The translations under genes and the position numbers were made by a program. The notes below the pieces were generated by a model. That model had not been told where the DNA came from. It ran no database searches and saw only the letters and a list, made by a program, of their open reading frames with translations. A DNA stretch of 64,000 nt from Atrichornis clamosus. Taxonomy: Eukaryota; Chordata; Aves; Passeriformes; Menuridae. Of this stretch, positions 38,870-51,491 are shown piece by piece (the stretch's first letter is position 1; each line of letters begins with the position of its first letter). The stretch spans positions 124,001 to 188,000 of the forward strand of contig WBMZ01010243.1 in the NCBI GenBank assembly GCA_013400975.1, in the 5' to 3' direction.

Positions 38870-39730
38870 ATTGTTTAAAGCCTATGCATTTAATTGCTGA
38901 GAAAAATCAGCTAAATGCTGAAGATAATTTCTAAATGAGAAAGGAATAAGAAATGCCAGTGGTAAGCATATTGTCTTCATGACAGCATCTAATTGCTGAC
39001 CCTATAATCCTATTGTGCCAAATGACAGCGGATCTTACTGATGAACTTCCTGATTCTGGAGAGCAGAAATTAAATTAAAACCTTGGATCAGACTGCTCTC
39101 AGGTCACTGTGCTTACTGATCTTCATGGGCTTCATCCTGGAAGATGCTGAGTGCTTCTATGAAGCATGGATTGTGTGCATCTTCTAGCAGAGAGCTGAGA
39201 GCCTCCAGCATCTTTCCACAGATCCCCAGGACCCTACAGAATGAAGCTTCCTATCCAGGACTTAGAAAATTGCTTTGGACTAATTACTGTGTATTGTCTC
39301 CTTCCTCAGCATTTAGCATTGATGTCATTTGTCTATAAACAGATCAGATCAATTTCAAACCAAGACCCTGACCAAAACAAGGTCTAAGTGATTTCTTTTG
39401 ACTGTTACCTGGAATTCCTCATTTATATCACACCTGTATGTCATTTGTCTTATATGCAGTGTGATGCAAATGCACGAATGGGTTAAATCAGCCTTTGCTT
39501 ACATGCTCACATCTGCTGCTTCTGAAGTAGTACAATATTCTCTGCAATAGCACTTCACTCTGTTAATGCATATGAATTTGCTAAAAATGCAAAAAGAGTA
39601 TCTGCAGGGCCAGTGAGTCAACTCATTAATGTTAAATCTCCCTGAACCTTAACTTTGCCAATGAAAATTAGAGATTCCCACATTCTTAGACTAAAAATCA
39701 TTAAAGGCATTAATTGATGTGAGAAAATGT
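38870..39730. promoter_or_regulatory. Possible conserved non-coding block (candidate enhancer)
   Basis: This stretch has no simple repeats or transposon signatures. By eye it holds clusters of homeodomain-type cores (TAATTG, ATTTAATTG, TTAATTGAT), an octamer-like ATGCATATGAAT at about 39566, an ATTTGCT-like site next to it, and inverted ATTAA words. That texture is typical of vertebrate conserved non-coding elements. No conservation could be checked, and AT-rich DNA gives such words by chance, so this is an inference only. Confidence 0.15.
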
Positions 39731-40742
39731 CTGCTATGGTTTAGGACAGCAAGAAGAAAACAGAAAAGTGAATGTTGCTCTCGAAAACTGCCTGATTTTT
39801 CTTACTCCAGAGTATGTTCCTGTGAAGAACCAGAAAAACAATTACATCTGTAAGTGACCTGAGGTTTTACTAATTAGACATTAAGCATACATTATATTAT
39901 TCAAACTGTCTTCACGCTTGGCATTTTTTTCAGGACAAAACTTGATCTCTAATGCAACACAGTTCAGTGATTTATTCATGTACTTCAGTTTCCTTTTACA
40001 TTTCTTTCCTTGATCTCAAATGGGACACTAAACTGAAATTTGACAAATATTTTGAAACTAAACATTTGATCAATTCACACCTTATCAATCTAAATTTTTT
40101 ATTTTTATACTTTTAAGATGCTTCATTTGGCTTTGCTTTTTTCAATTATTAATTATCATTCAAATGAAAAACTATTTCCAAGATACGTGAAACTCTTGTT
40201 GAAATATGCAGGGTTTGTCTGCTTCAGAACTCTGTCAGAATGTTTTCTAAATGGAAAATTTATCAAAACAGGTTCCTGGTTTTGATGAATATGTGTGTTC
40301 CATGAAAAAGGTGATCAAAATATTGAGCAGCTCCACTGTGAAGCTTTATTAATGTTTGATCAGAACTTTGAGAGCTTAGCTATAGAAGTGCAAATCGCTC
40401 TGAACACGATAATTAGAATCTCGCAGCAAAACAAGGAGACAGGAAAAGTAGAAAAAAAAGCAGGTAGGTGACAGTAAAGACGAGTAACTTAGAACAAGTT
40501 CAGGAGTCTTGAAGTATGTTTGTTCTCAATGTAGAATTTTGGCCCAGCATGTTCAGCAGGAGAGAAAGAAAACATGTTCAGAATTGCTGTAAATATCAAA
40601 ATTAAATTTTAATTATACTTCTGCAAATAACTCCGGTGAACACATGCAATGTAAATCAAAAAGATCAACCAGATGTTATAAAATACATTGTTTCCAATAC
40701 CAAATAAAAAAATGTCTCAAAGAACTGCTAAAGGCACGTGGG

Positions 40743-40758
40743 TTTCACATATGTGAAA
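40743..40758. repeat. 16-bp perfect palindrome with CATATG core
   Basis: TTTCACATATGTGAAA reads the same on both strands and centres on an E-box (CATATG). A 16-bp perfect palindrome is uncommon but can occur by chance in 64 kb of AT-rich sequence. A dimeric transcription factor site is possible. Confidence 0.7.
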
Positions 40759-43700
40759 TATTAGTTAAACTAGAGCAGGTCTAGAATTTTCACATAGTTT
40801 GCTCACTTCTTACTCTAGAGAAAGCCTTGTGGTAGATACTCGAGTTGAGTAAAGGTCTCCTCATCACAGGCGCCAAACAAATCCAGGACAGGCAGAATGC
40901 ACAATAGCAAAACTGTGAAGTGCTCTCTCACACACAGTCAGGTCATAAAGATGTTGCATTTTAAAACCTAGAAGAGTTATAATCCACCTAGGGTTGGCTG
41001 AAATTGCTGCTTTGCAGGTGTGCAAACCACCACCAGCATGAGAAATTAAACACAGATCCTCTTGTTAATGGAACTGGAGCCGTGGTAAGCGCTACCAGCA
41101 TTTCCAGACTATCAGCCCATTCTCCAAGTACCAAAATCAATTGTTCTTTTGTATCTGACACCAGTGAGAGAAAACTCGAGTTTTGGTCCTGGCTGCAACA
41201 AGTATTTGCCATCTCCATGCCAACTTTAATCCATAGAAGAGAGACACTGCCTTCAAAAAACCTCAATACCCCTGAGGATTAGAACGTGCACTATCTAAAC
41301 AAAGAGCAGGCAGTGATCTCACCAATCACAGGCATGCAGCTTCTTCAGGAACACAGTGGTGCCTATCCTAACAGGAGTCACAAGCAGTGTTTTCCAGTAT
41401 ATCACATTACAGAATACTGGCTAGGTTTATATGGATTGTCAGGGAAATACTGCAGATTGAGTTACCTTTCTGCTTGTCCAAATATTTGGAAGCTTTGTAA
41501 TGACCAGAACAGTATTTTTTTTGTCTAGTATCTGTGTTTTTATCCAGCACTTTGTTATACACACAGCAAAGCACTTCCCTCTGAGCTCTGGTATTCCACT
41601 AAATAACAGCACATTTAAAGCTAAATTGGAAACTCATCTCCTGAAAATAACTAGATTAAAGAATTCCCAGTTCAGTTCATTGTTTCTTCATTTTCTAGTT
41701 TGCCAAAAAAGAACTACAGCAGACCAAATGCTGGAGCATTTACTAGCTGACTTTCCAGTAAGAATGGCACAGTTTGTCCAGAAATGGCAAGTGCCCCAGT
41801 TTATACTGTAGCTGCCAACCCTCTTTAATATTCAGAGTCTAATGTCTGCACAGTTATCAAAGGCAGACACTTGTTTCTGTTCACTCAGGCAAAGAAATAT
41901 CCCAGCTAACAGTACAGACTCCTTCCCCTGAGTTTTTGAAAATTCTTCCAAATAAATATGCTATTTAAGAAATAAATAAAGAAAAAATCCTTAAAAGATT
42001 TTCCCTTCATTTCTTATCAGACAATGCTAGATTAACAATCTGCTTTATCATTTTGACATGACTGAAACCATCTAAAGCCATCTTCTAACATTCATTTGTT
42101 TTCCGTGAGAAAGAGAAATCTGCTCCTGATCAAACACCTGACATTTTGACTAGTGGAGGAAGAAATAAGTGAAGATATATGTCCACAGGAATGAAAAAAA
42201 GGAATTTGTTATTATTGTCATGCACCAGCAGGAATGAAATTGTCATATGGTATTCAAATAATATGAAGGTCAGGTCTGGAAAAAGGTAATTTCCTGACCA
42301 AAAAAAAAGAAGAAAGAAAATGACTAAAAATCTGACCTCTGCTGAACACCTTATGTGATTCCTTAACTTCAGTTTCTGCAGTGTAAGAGGCAATGATTGT
42401 TGTTGTGTTTCAGCACATATTTATACAGAGAATTCTGCAGTAGCTTTCCTGAAAATGTCTCCATGCAATAGGAATTGCTCAGCTGGTTCCCATTGCCTAT
42501 AGTTTTATGCCAGCAAGGCACCAGTGATTTGAACTGGACAGAAATGTGAATTTGAAAAATGCAGGTATTCCACACAACCTCTGTATATCTATTTAAAAAT
42601 GGGTAAAATTAAATTATTTAAAATCTGAATATAAAACATTATTTTTGTTTCAGAGACAACTGAGGTAAAATAATGCATTTTTGTTAATTCATGAAGTATT
42701 TTGTAAGAAAGAATAACAAAAAGACCTTTTGAGATTCTACTAAGACAGTCAATTAGCTAGATGCTAAATTCTATCCTAAATACATTCTAAAATGTTCAGC
42801 TTTAAAGTTTTTACTGAACTGGAGTACAGTGCCTTACTGAATCAAAACTATCTGTGTTCTCTGGAACTCAAGGGGTTTCAAGGCTCCAAGGACACGTAAG
42901 ATCCAGTATGTTAATTGAAAATTATGAAGCATAATAAAGTCCATTAATACTTGAAAAAATACTTGAAAAATATATTTAATAGCCTTATGAGTCTTGTCTA
43001 TTTTGTCCAAGCACTTACATGATGTATTATGTTCCCTTCCACAACTGGAGACATCCATATCTTGATTTTGCTGTTCTTGTAGTACCTGAAGTTTGCAGAA
43101 AAAGGAAGGCTTAAGAATTATCAGGCTCCAATATCTACAGTTAATCCTTTTTCCCTCTACTCACATTTTCCTGTGGGGTAATGCCTGGGACTGAACTTGG
43201 CTTTATGTATAGAAAAATGCTATTCATTTTCAAAATACTAGATTCTAGTGTCAATAAAAAGAGGATAACTGAAGATTTAGCCTATAAATATGGTGCTTGT
43301 AATCTCTCTTTGAGGAGTAAATTTATTTTTTCATTAATTTTAAAGAAACCCCAACAATTAAAAAGTCTTAAGTTAGGAAGAAAGCCCCAAGGACTTTTAA
43401 ATGGACTTCATATTTCAATTCAAGCTGGAAGATCCCAAATATAAGAGAAACACCTTTCTTGGGAAGTTTCTTCTAATTAAAAGATAAATTATTGAATCCT
43501 TTGGGTGTTTTTCAGAGGTATCCATGTAAGAAGTTGATTTTTTGCAAAACTGCAGAAAACTAGGGGTTGATTGGACCTATTTCAACCCAAGATGCAAATA
43601 CCTGTAGTTGCCAGGAGGCATTTTTCCCAGCCCTTTCATATTTGGAAATTGCAAAATCAACTCCTTGTGGGAATGCATTTATGCTTTAAAGGCACACAAT

Positions 43701-44575
43701 AGTCCTATTCCTCTCCCTTTTGTACTCAAACCTCAGGAATACACTCTGCCAGACAACGCCAATCCAGGCAGAGGAGTGTAAAACTGATCAGAGTTACATG
43801 GTGCACTGCACAGCCACCACAAGAGCCATCAGACTTTCCTGTGTGGCAGGTCAGACACATTAACAAATGTTAATAACTGTACATTTCCACTGTTTGATTT
43901 GAAAGATGGCTTTTGCTTTCCAAAGTGTTGATCCTCTTGATGTTTACATTCGGAAAGGAATGATGTGTCCAATTCTGATACCAGCTATATTCAAGAAAGA
44001 TAAGAAAGTAAATTATGCAATGTAAGCATGTAAGTTAAACAATTTTCTTCAGGTTTACATAGCTTTAAGTTATGGGAGTCCTTGCAAGTTAGATTTGATC
44101 TTCCATATCTACAGATACTTTGCACAAATAAGTTTTCTTGCAAACAACTTGAAATCTTCTTGTTAAAAAATTGTGTGAATAAGAGTTTGTATAAGGAAAT
44201 TATTAAAGTATTCACAATTCAGCTAAGGACTAGACCTTTTTAAAGAAGACATTTTTAAAGAAATACTGTGTATTTTGTTTTAACTAACATCATAGCTCTA
44301 GGTGTTTATTATATTGAAAAAACCATACCTGACCCTGAAACACAAAACATAGAATCCACCTCTTTTTCTATAACATTGAGACACCTCAGTGATACTCATC
44401 TCAGCTTCCCTCTTCTAGTTTTAAAAATTAAAAAGAGAAAACAAAAATTAAAAAAAAAGAAGAGGAGCTGAGTTAGGGTCATCTCAATGAATGCATTTTA
44501 ATTAATTGTGTAAGATACTTGCACCAAATTAGCAATCTTTGAGAATGAAGAGAAGGTAAACAGTAATAGGGAATT

Positions 44576-44613
44576 ACTGCTCTTGATTTTATGAACTGCT
44601 CTTGATTTCATGT
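44576..44613. repeat. 19-bp tandem duplication
   Basis: ACTGCTCTTGATTTTATGA (44576-44594) is followed at once by ACTGCTCTTGATTTCATGT (44595-44613), with two differences. This is a local duplication without other supported role. Confidence 0.8.
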
Positions 44614-45318
44614 CATGAATATCTAGTGCTCAGTAAATATTTCCAAAGACTTCTGCTGCATTTAACGTTATAAATCATTGGGGTTTGACCTTATTGGGGC
44701 AGTTGCAGAGTCTTATTCTATTTTACGTTGATAAATACACATCACCCTGACGCATTCCTAGACATTTAAGTTTAAATTTGCCCTCAAGTGAAATAAAGTC
44801 TGATGTAAGGTGAATACCAGTAATTTCTTTAATCAGTTTAAAGCTTATTTTAGGGAAAAAACCAGGTAGAGGCTCATGATAACCAACCAAAGCTACAAAG
44901 TTCATCCATATATAACACTGGGGCTAAATCTGTTAGCTTTTAAAAATATACAAATAACTTTGTGGGAAAATTTGAATGCTTACACCTTCAAAATTCTTTC
45001 CATTAGCAACCTTTAAAGCATAAGAAAAATCCTCCATAAAAACTATTAAGTCTTTAAAAAGCTACCCCAGCTTTCAGACCCTCATTTCACTACCAGATTG
45101 AAAAGGAAAGGAAAAAAAATTACAACAGCCAAGGTAGAAAAACCCCAAGATTACTACTTCTGCTTCCAAAACCCGACTGACACAAAGATTGTAAGCTTTC
45201 ATGATTGTTTCCTCTTCTGCTTGTTTATGTAATACTTAACATTAAGAGGAGATGCAGGATGTAGAGGTTGTGCTTTGTTCCTACAGCGCAATAAACAGCA
45301 ACACACAGCTCAGCTCCC

Positions 45319-45332
45319 TTTTTTTTTTTTTT
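45319..45332. repeat. Poly(T) run, 14 bases
   Basis: A homopolymer of 14 T. It lies about 320 bp before a long A-run but nothing recognisable joins them. Confidence 0.8.
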
Positions 45333-45651
45333 AAGGATCCAGTTGTTAGCATTTGGAGTAGAACAGAAAGTCTGAAGAACTTTTGGGTTTAACTCAGGCC
45401 TTTAATTCAGCAAACCCACTGACTAAATCATTGGTATTACTTCCTGCAATTCCTTGATTTTTCTTGTGGGTGTTGCAGTCATAAGCCAACAAAGTCAAGG
45501 CTTTAAGGTTCTGAGTGAATACTAACCTTATGTAAATTGACTGATTATTCCACCAGAAGAGTTCTGCCTTCTACAGCTTAAATTTTTGAATTTTTCCTAA
45601 GGGTGAAAATTACAGAACTTCAGTTGTCCTTTCCACTAGCCTTGCTAGAGG

Positions 45652-45680
<29 letters not shown>
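45652..45680. repeat. Poly(A) run, 29 bases
   Basis: An uninterrupted run of 29 A. Pure runs of this length are often young poly(A) tails of retroposed sequence, or they grow by slippage. No source RNA was recognised upstream and no target-site duplication was found by eye. Confidence 0.85.
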
Positions 45681-45682
<2 letters not shown>

Positions 45683-48600
45683 AGGCCTCAAGAATTCTTG
45701 TTATTTATGCTTAGAGTTTTGTTACTTTCTTCTGCTCAGATCAAGACAAACATCTGTTTGTCTTGGTACACTGCAGTAGTTTTCACCCTGAAAACGTTGA
45801 ACTTCTTTTGCAAATTTATGATTGAGCTTTTGTCATTTCAGTGGTGGCTCAGCTATAATATTGAGCTGACTGGAATAAAAAGTTATAACAATGATTTAAT
45901 ACAAAATACTTCTGTTGCAGAAAATGTCATCACTTTTCACCTACATTTACTAGATTAATTCAAAGCTTGCTTCAGTTTTAAGTCTTCTGAGGTAGTGATA
46001 AAACAGTATGTAAATCTGGAAATACTAACAGGATGAAGTGAAAAAGCTAACAGTGGCAAAGAAAACATTTTTCCCAATGAGGGAATAATAAATTAAAAAA
46101 AAGATGCTCTATTTTCAAAAACAAAATCCTTTTTTAACTCGAGTAACGCATTGATGATATGACCCTAAAAGTAACCTCTGCCTATCAGCATAACCATTTT
46201 TTAATAAAACATCAGAGTTGTTAACACTGGAGAAAAAAACCCACAGGCATTTACAGTAGTTACAAATATCTTCACTTCCTGAATACTCTACCACCTCTGT
46301 GAAGAAAAGATATGAATAATAATAAGATGATTTTACATTTTCCTGAGACCTTGGTTACTTGTATTTGATAATTTAATCTACAGCTTGATGACTAAATTTT
46401 ACGTCATTTATGTTTAGTGACGAGTAGAAGTAGTTGCATCATAGCCCTTAGTACTTATATCCACCTTACAAAAAAACCACTTCTTGCTTCACTACTATTG
46501 CTAAAGCCTCTGCCACTGGCTGATGGAATGACTTTTAGCAAGAAACTTGTCTCTCTTGCATCATGTCTCCCTTTAAAATAAACAAGAATAATGCTCTTAA
46601 GAGAACAGGCTTGAAATGCCCTAATAGTTCCTTAAAGAAAATAATATTTTGTTTTTGCCAACTCCACTGAAGGAGTCCTGCTTTAATATCTAGGTGATAT
46701 TAACATTGTCCTTTGCACAGTACAACCATTCATTCATTCTCAGCATTAAAATTCCTTAGTTGAAATTCTAGGTTGCTGCAGAATAATTCTGGACCTGTTT
46801 TTACATAGCCTTTTCATGGTTCCTCTTCATCTCCAGAGCTAGCTCTCACAGGCCTTTCCACAGGCCTTGGTGCTACTGTCTGGGGAAGAAGTATATACCT
46901 GCACACCATGGATTGGGCTTCAGCGGTGAAAGTAAGTTGTATCTAAGATGCAGGGCTTCCTTGTGTTTGAATTAAATACCTATTCTACTTGTAGGGAAAG
47001 CACTCAAGTGTACATCAGTTCTTCTGCTTCTCTCACCAAAATGTCTACCTGTGTATCAGGGAGAATCTCAGCATTTATACCAATATAGAGACAGTAAGGA
47101 CACTTGAAGAAGAAGAATACCAAAACAAAGTAACACAGCTCTCTGTCATGTTGCACTAAGGTGACTACATTGACTGATCTTTGCACCAAAAGGATTTTTA
47201 AAATTTATTTATTAAATCTAGCATGGGAAAATGATTTACTCTGGATGCAGACTAATATTCCATTTCTTTGGCTTCTTGAAGCCATCGATTCACAGTTCAG
47301 GTGATTATTAAAAACTGGTAAACATCCAAGGTGCTCTGGGGTGGAGCACGTCTGTTGCTCTTCCAGTTAAAGAATTTTGTATTATTCATCAGCTCATTAA
47401 ATTAAAAAAAAAGAGTATATGTTGGGTGGAAAGGGTTAAAAGTGGAAGAATGGTGAGGAGGATGATAGATTCTCTCAAGTGACCTCACAGCTGGGAATGC
47501 CAGGGCCTGGAGAGTAACTGCAGGAAACCATATATTATACCTACTGCTGTTTATTTGCTGTCTGTTTTGAGAAGAAGAATTTCTGTGTAGAGATAACATA
47601 GGTGTTTATGGAGACTTGGATGCCCTTTCCCGGACATGCTTGAGCTCCCTGTCTTGGGAGAGAGATCAAAGCAGAAATCATAAAAAGCACAGAGGAAGAT
47701 CACAGCATGGTGTTAAATGACTCATACACAGGCCTTTAATAAATGGGTGCACAGAACAGACCTGCTGCCCCACCCAGCACTGGACTAAGCTTGACAGCGC
47801 CTGTGTCCTCATTTTGTGTGTCTCTGCATTGCTTTGGGATCTTTCAGCCAGCAAGATAATGAAAAAAATTAACTCTGCCATTTCAGTGGGTTTGTGACTG
47901 CCCTTGCTCACCTGCATGTGTTGATTCACACAGTATAATTCTGTATTTTACAAGACTTATGAGCTCTTGAAAAGAAAAATCCAAGTTACAACATAATTGC
48001 TTGCTCTTTTATATTATTTGCTTGGGAATCTGTACCTCTTATTCAAGAGTTCTACTTGTCATTGTAATACATAAACAATACATGAAGAGTGTGCCACCTT
48101 CAACATCTTGTATTTCAGATTTCCTTAAAACTTATAGCTTCAGCTAACTACTGAAAGCTGGAAGTTCAAATTCTTTCAGAGAGAGAGCAAAATTTGGGTT
48201 TCTTGACCCCTGCATAAATATCCCACCCCCACATCTTCTGCCTCCTTTCATGAAAGAAAGAAGGCAACCTCCACGCAAAAGTTTGTTAGTGGAATTGGCA
48301 ACTGACCTGCAAATTTATATCGCAGAAAAAGACAAGCATTTAGGAAACAAGATTCTTGTTGGTATTTCCTTCTTTCAGCATCTACTATTTTTATGATCCG
48401 CATGTTAGATATGTACCACAACACGTGTGGCTTCGTTATTATGAGTATGTACTGAAAAGTAGGTGATATAGTATCTAAAGTTTTGAAACACTCTCATAAA
48501 TCTAATTTTTGAGGTATGAGAGATTATCATTGCCTTCAGAACCATAATATACTTCCTGTATTTCTTACTGCTTGAACATCAACATATACAATGTATTGCC

Positions 48601-49595
48601 TATATAATTAATAAAGAAAATCTGAACATTTATGCAAATCTATACATGATTTAGATCAGATTCCAGTGAAACACTAATAATGAACCACACCTGGTGTCAA
48701 AGATGCCATGAAAATGTTCTAATTTTCAGTAATATAAATAAAGCATGTTATGCAACAGACAACCAACAATCACAAATGCCCCTTTACAACTATTTTAACA
48801 TGGTCCCTGCATATATAGTCCTTATTTTCAGCAAAATTAGAGAATTACAGAGAATTTTCAAAGAATCATATATTTCAAAGTGAAATACATGTCTGTGTAG
48901 ATGGGCAGGATAAGGCCTATGAACTACTTATTTTAACTCAGTTAAAAACTTAAAATATAGTTGAAATGTAAACACTGTATTGGTCTTCTGTTTCTTCTCA
49001 GAACAATAATAAGTCTCACAATTTTAATTGTTTAGTAAATGTACAGAAAGATTTTTCAGATAATTTGACTTAGATTTGCCCCCAGTTTCTGTCTTATCAT
49101 CTGCTACATTTAGGGATTAACTGAAGAAGAAAATCATGAGCTGTTGAAGACAGCAATTCAGAAGACAGAAATAAGTTTTTGTTTAGTGCCCTGCCAATGC
49201 TGCCATTGTGAACATTAGCAATCAAGAATCATCAGTGCCAGAGTCTGCAATGGATTCAGTCCAGGGCTCCAGATCCAAAATCAGTCTGTCATTGACTCTT
49301 TGTTAATATATAAATCATTTACTGAAGCATAGCCAGTCAAAACAGAATACCATTTGTGTGCACGTGAAGGTCTGGCTGTTCCTGCCAAGAGTGACTCATG
49401 TTAAAGGGGCACAAAGAAAATGAGGCTCAAAATGGATATTTAAGGTCTGATTTTTTTGCTGCTTGAAGCATGCACCAGCATTTCTACCTGTGCAAAATAC
49501 TGCTTGATTGTTCAGAAAGCATAGCACTTACCTTGAAGTAAAAACACTACAAATTAAGGAATGCTCAAATTCACAGATTATGCCATGCATGCATT

Positions 49596-49621
49596 AAAAA
49601 AAAAGAAAAAGGAAAAAAAAA
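49596..49621. repeat. A-rich purine tract
   Basis: A-runs broken only by single or double G over 26 bases. It is simple low-complexity sequence. Confidence 0.7.
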
Positions 49622-51340
49622 TTATATTAAAATTACTAGGATATATGGATGAGGTTAAAATGAATGATTTTTTACTGTATTTCCTGTATATAATTGCAGA
49701 AAAAATTAGATTTTATAAATTAACTAGTATACTCATTGTTTTTCCTAGCTGCTGTGCTAACAGAAGTAGAAGAGAGAAGAACAGAACGGCATTCTGTGAT
49801 CATCACTTACACATTAGCAAATGCAGCCCTTAGCTGTTTATTACATATTGTACTATACTGGGCAAAAATGCCTCTCAGGCTTAGAGACATTCTTGTTACA
49901 GCAGCTAACAAAGACACAGCCTCTCTGACTGAAGGTTTACCGTCTAAATTTTTAACACCTTAGATGCAGGTAGTTAAAATCAGTCTTCATGTGCGTTTGT
50001 AAATCATTAATATGGCTGCAGCACTGAGAATATTCTGGGTACTGAAGATGATTGTAAGGTTGCTGTGAAAACTCCAATAACATTAAAAAGTCACAAAGTA
50101 AAAGTGCAAACTTTTCAGCTGTGACCCTGCATGCTAAAATGGTTGCAATTCTGGTGCTCTGGCAGCAAAGGGGTGGTTGTGCTCCACTGCAGCCCCTGTG
50201 GCATTTCATTAGGGCACAGTGATATAAGTCTTCTCTGCCCTATCATCAGGTGAACATACTGTGGCTATTCAGGAAACCTGAAATATAAATGGGACCTGCT
50301 GGTCTTGTCACAAACTATATTGACTCATACTTACCCTGATTCTTTGTTCCAAGAACTAAAGAGGCAGAGCACTTTTGCTATTAGGTGGCTGCAATATTTA
50401 CAGTATAGAGTCTTTAATTTTACCTTGACTCAAATCCTGTTTAAAGTCAAAACTGTGAAGTCTTCCACCAACACTTCTCTTCTTTTTGGGAAGAACAATT
50501 AATAAGATCATTATTCTTTATCTACTTAATCTTGAGTAAATATTTTATCACACTTCAATAAAGTTCATGAACATGGAGATAGATACACTGATAGATAGGA
50601 ACCTAAGAAAATAAACATAGAATTAGTCAAAACTAGCAGTATTTTACTTCAGTTTGGGCAGTGCAAGGAGGATAACCAGTAGGAACCAGGAGGATACAGT
50701 AAAAGCCTTGTATGAAAATGGCTTAGAAATTTTGTAAAATCAAATCAAAGGACACAATCTATTATTTCAAAGACTTAATTCTGGAATTAAAAAGGCTGAC
50801 AGACATGAAAAAGAAGATGATACTTTGCCAAGATACCCCAAGAAAGGCAGACAACTGCTACTTTGCTCCAGATTCAGTTCTGGCTCTGTGCTCTATCATT
50901 AGAATTAAAACTCCTTCACTTTGATGCAGAGAGGGAATGTCCTAATGAAAATCAAGATAGAGTTTACTTTAAGATTTGTTGTAGAGAAACATTTCTTGAC
51001 ACCATATGACAATTTTTCTGTCAAGTATCCTCAAACATTCCAACAGAATTCCATTTAATATGATTGATTGTATATCAAGTTAACCCAAGTATTTTATTAA
51101 AATATTTTTTTTTGTTTATAACTTAAATGAACTTCATATGAAATTTAGGTAAGTGAAAAACTAAACTTGCTAATTTTCTATAACTTTTACAGATCTGATT
51201 CCATACAAACAATATACATATTTGTAGTGTTTCCATGGGTTTAAGGTAGAAAGTAATGCAATGTTATTTAATGAACTCCAAAAACTGAGAAAATCTGATT
51301 AGATTATACAACATTGGACCTTAACACAGCACAGAACTCC

Positions 51341-51491
51341 CAAAGAATCTTAGAACTGTAGAATTGTTTGGGTTGGAAGAGACTTTAAAGATCATCCAAT
51401 TCCAATCCTCTTGCCGCGCACAGGGACAGCATTCACTAGACCAGGTTGCTCAGAGCTCCTTCCAATTTGGCCTTGAACACTTCCAGGGATT
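51341..51491 (-). mobile_element. CR1 LINE, 3' end fragment (CR1-Y/J-like tail)
   Basis: The plus strand shows the reverse complement of the classic CR1 3' end: TTGTTTGGGTTGGAAGAGAC, TTTAAAGATCATCCAATTCC, then a degraded CCTGCC..GGCAGGGACA segment (here TGCCGCGCACAGGGACAGC), ACTAGACCAGGTTGCTCAGA and TTGGCCTTGAACACTTCCAG. The tail differs from the CR1-X tail elsewhere in the window (GGTTTGGGTTGGAAG against TTCTGAGTTGGAAG), so it belongs to another CR1 subfamily. The copy is 5'-truncated and non-coding. Confidence 0.92.

Larger units (their letters stand above)
37613..51340. other. Long non-coding stretch, no confident gene
   Basis: About 13.7 kb with no recognised gene and no confidently assigned dispersed repeat. 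Items listed separately are a conserved-looking block (about 38870-39730), a 16-bp palindrome at 40743-40758, a 19-bp tandem duplication at 44576-44613, poly(T) at 45319-45332, poly(A) at 45652-45680 and two exon-like spots (near 41699 and 46908). Frames of 80 to 103 codons (for example 40988-41266, 41004-41282, 41286-41528, 41500-41811 and 49561-49963) have no domain and several overlap in other phases or on the opposite strand. Confidence 0.45.

Noticed and set aside
41581..41660. Weak resemblance of a translated stretch to the C-terminal region of LINE reverse transcriptases
   Set aside because: The similarity is limited to a few residues (F, K, L, THL) with no supporting upstream motif or 3' tail.
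49736..49963. 75-codon frame preceded by a pyrimidine-rich TAG acceptor-like site, ending near 49963
   Set aside because: It looked like a terminal exon, but the translation matches nothing known and an equally long frame overlaps it in another phase.
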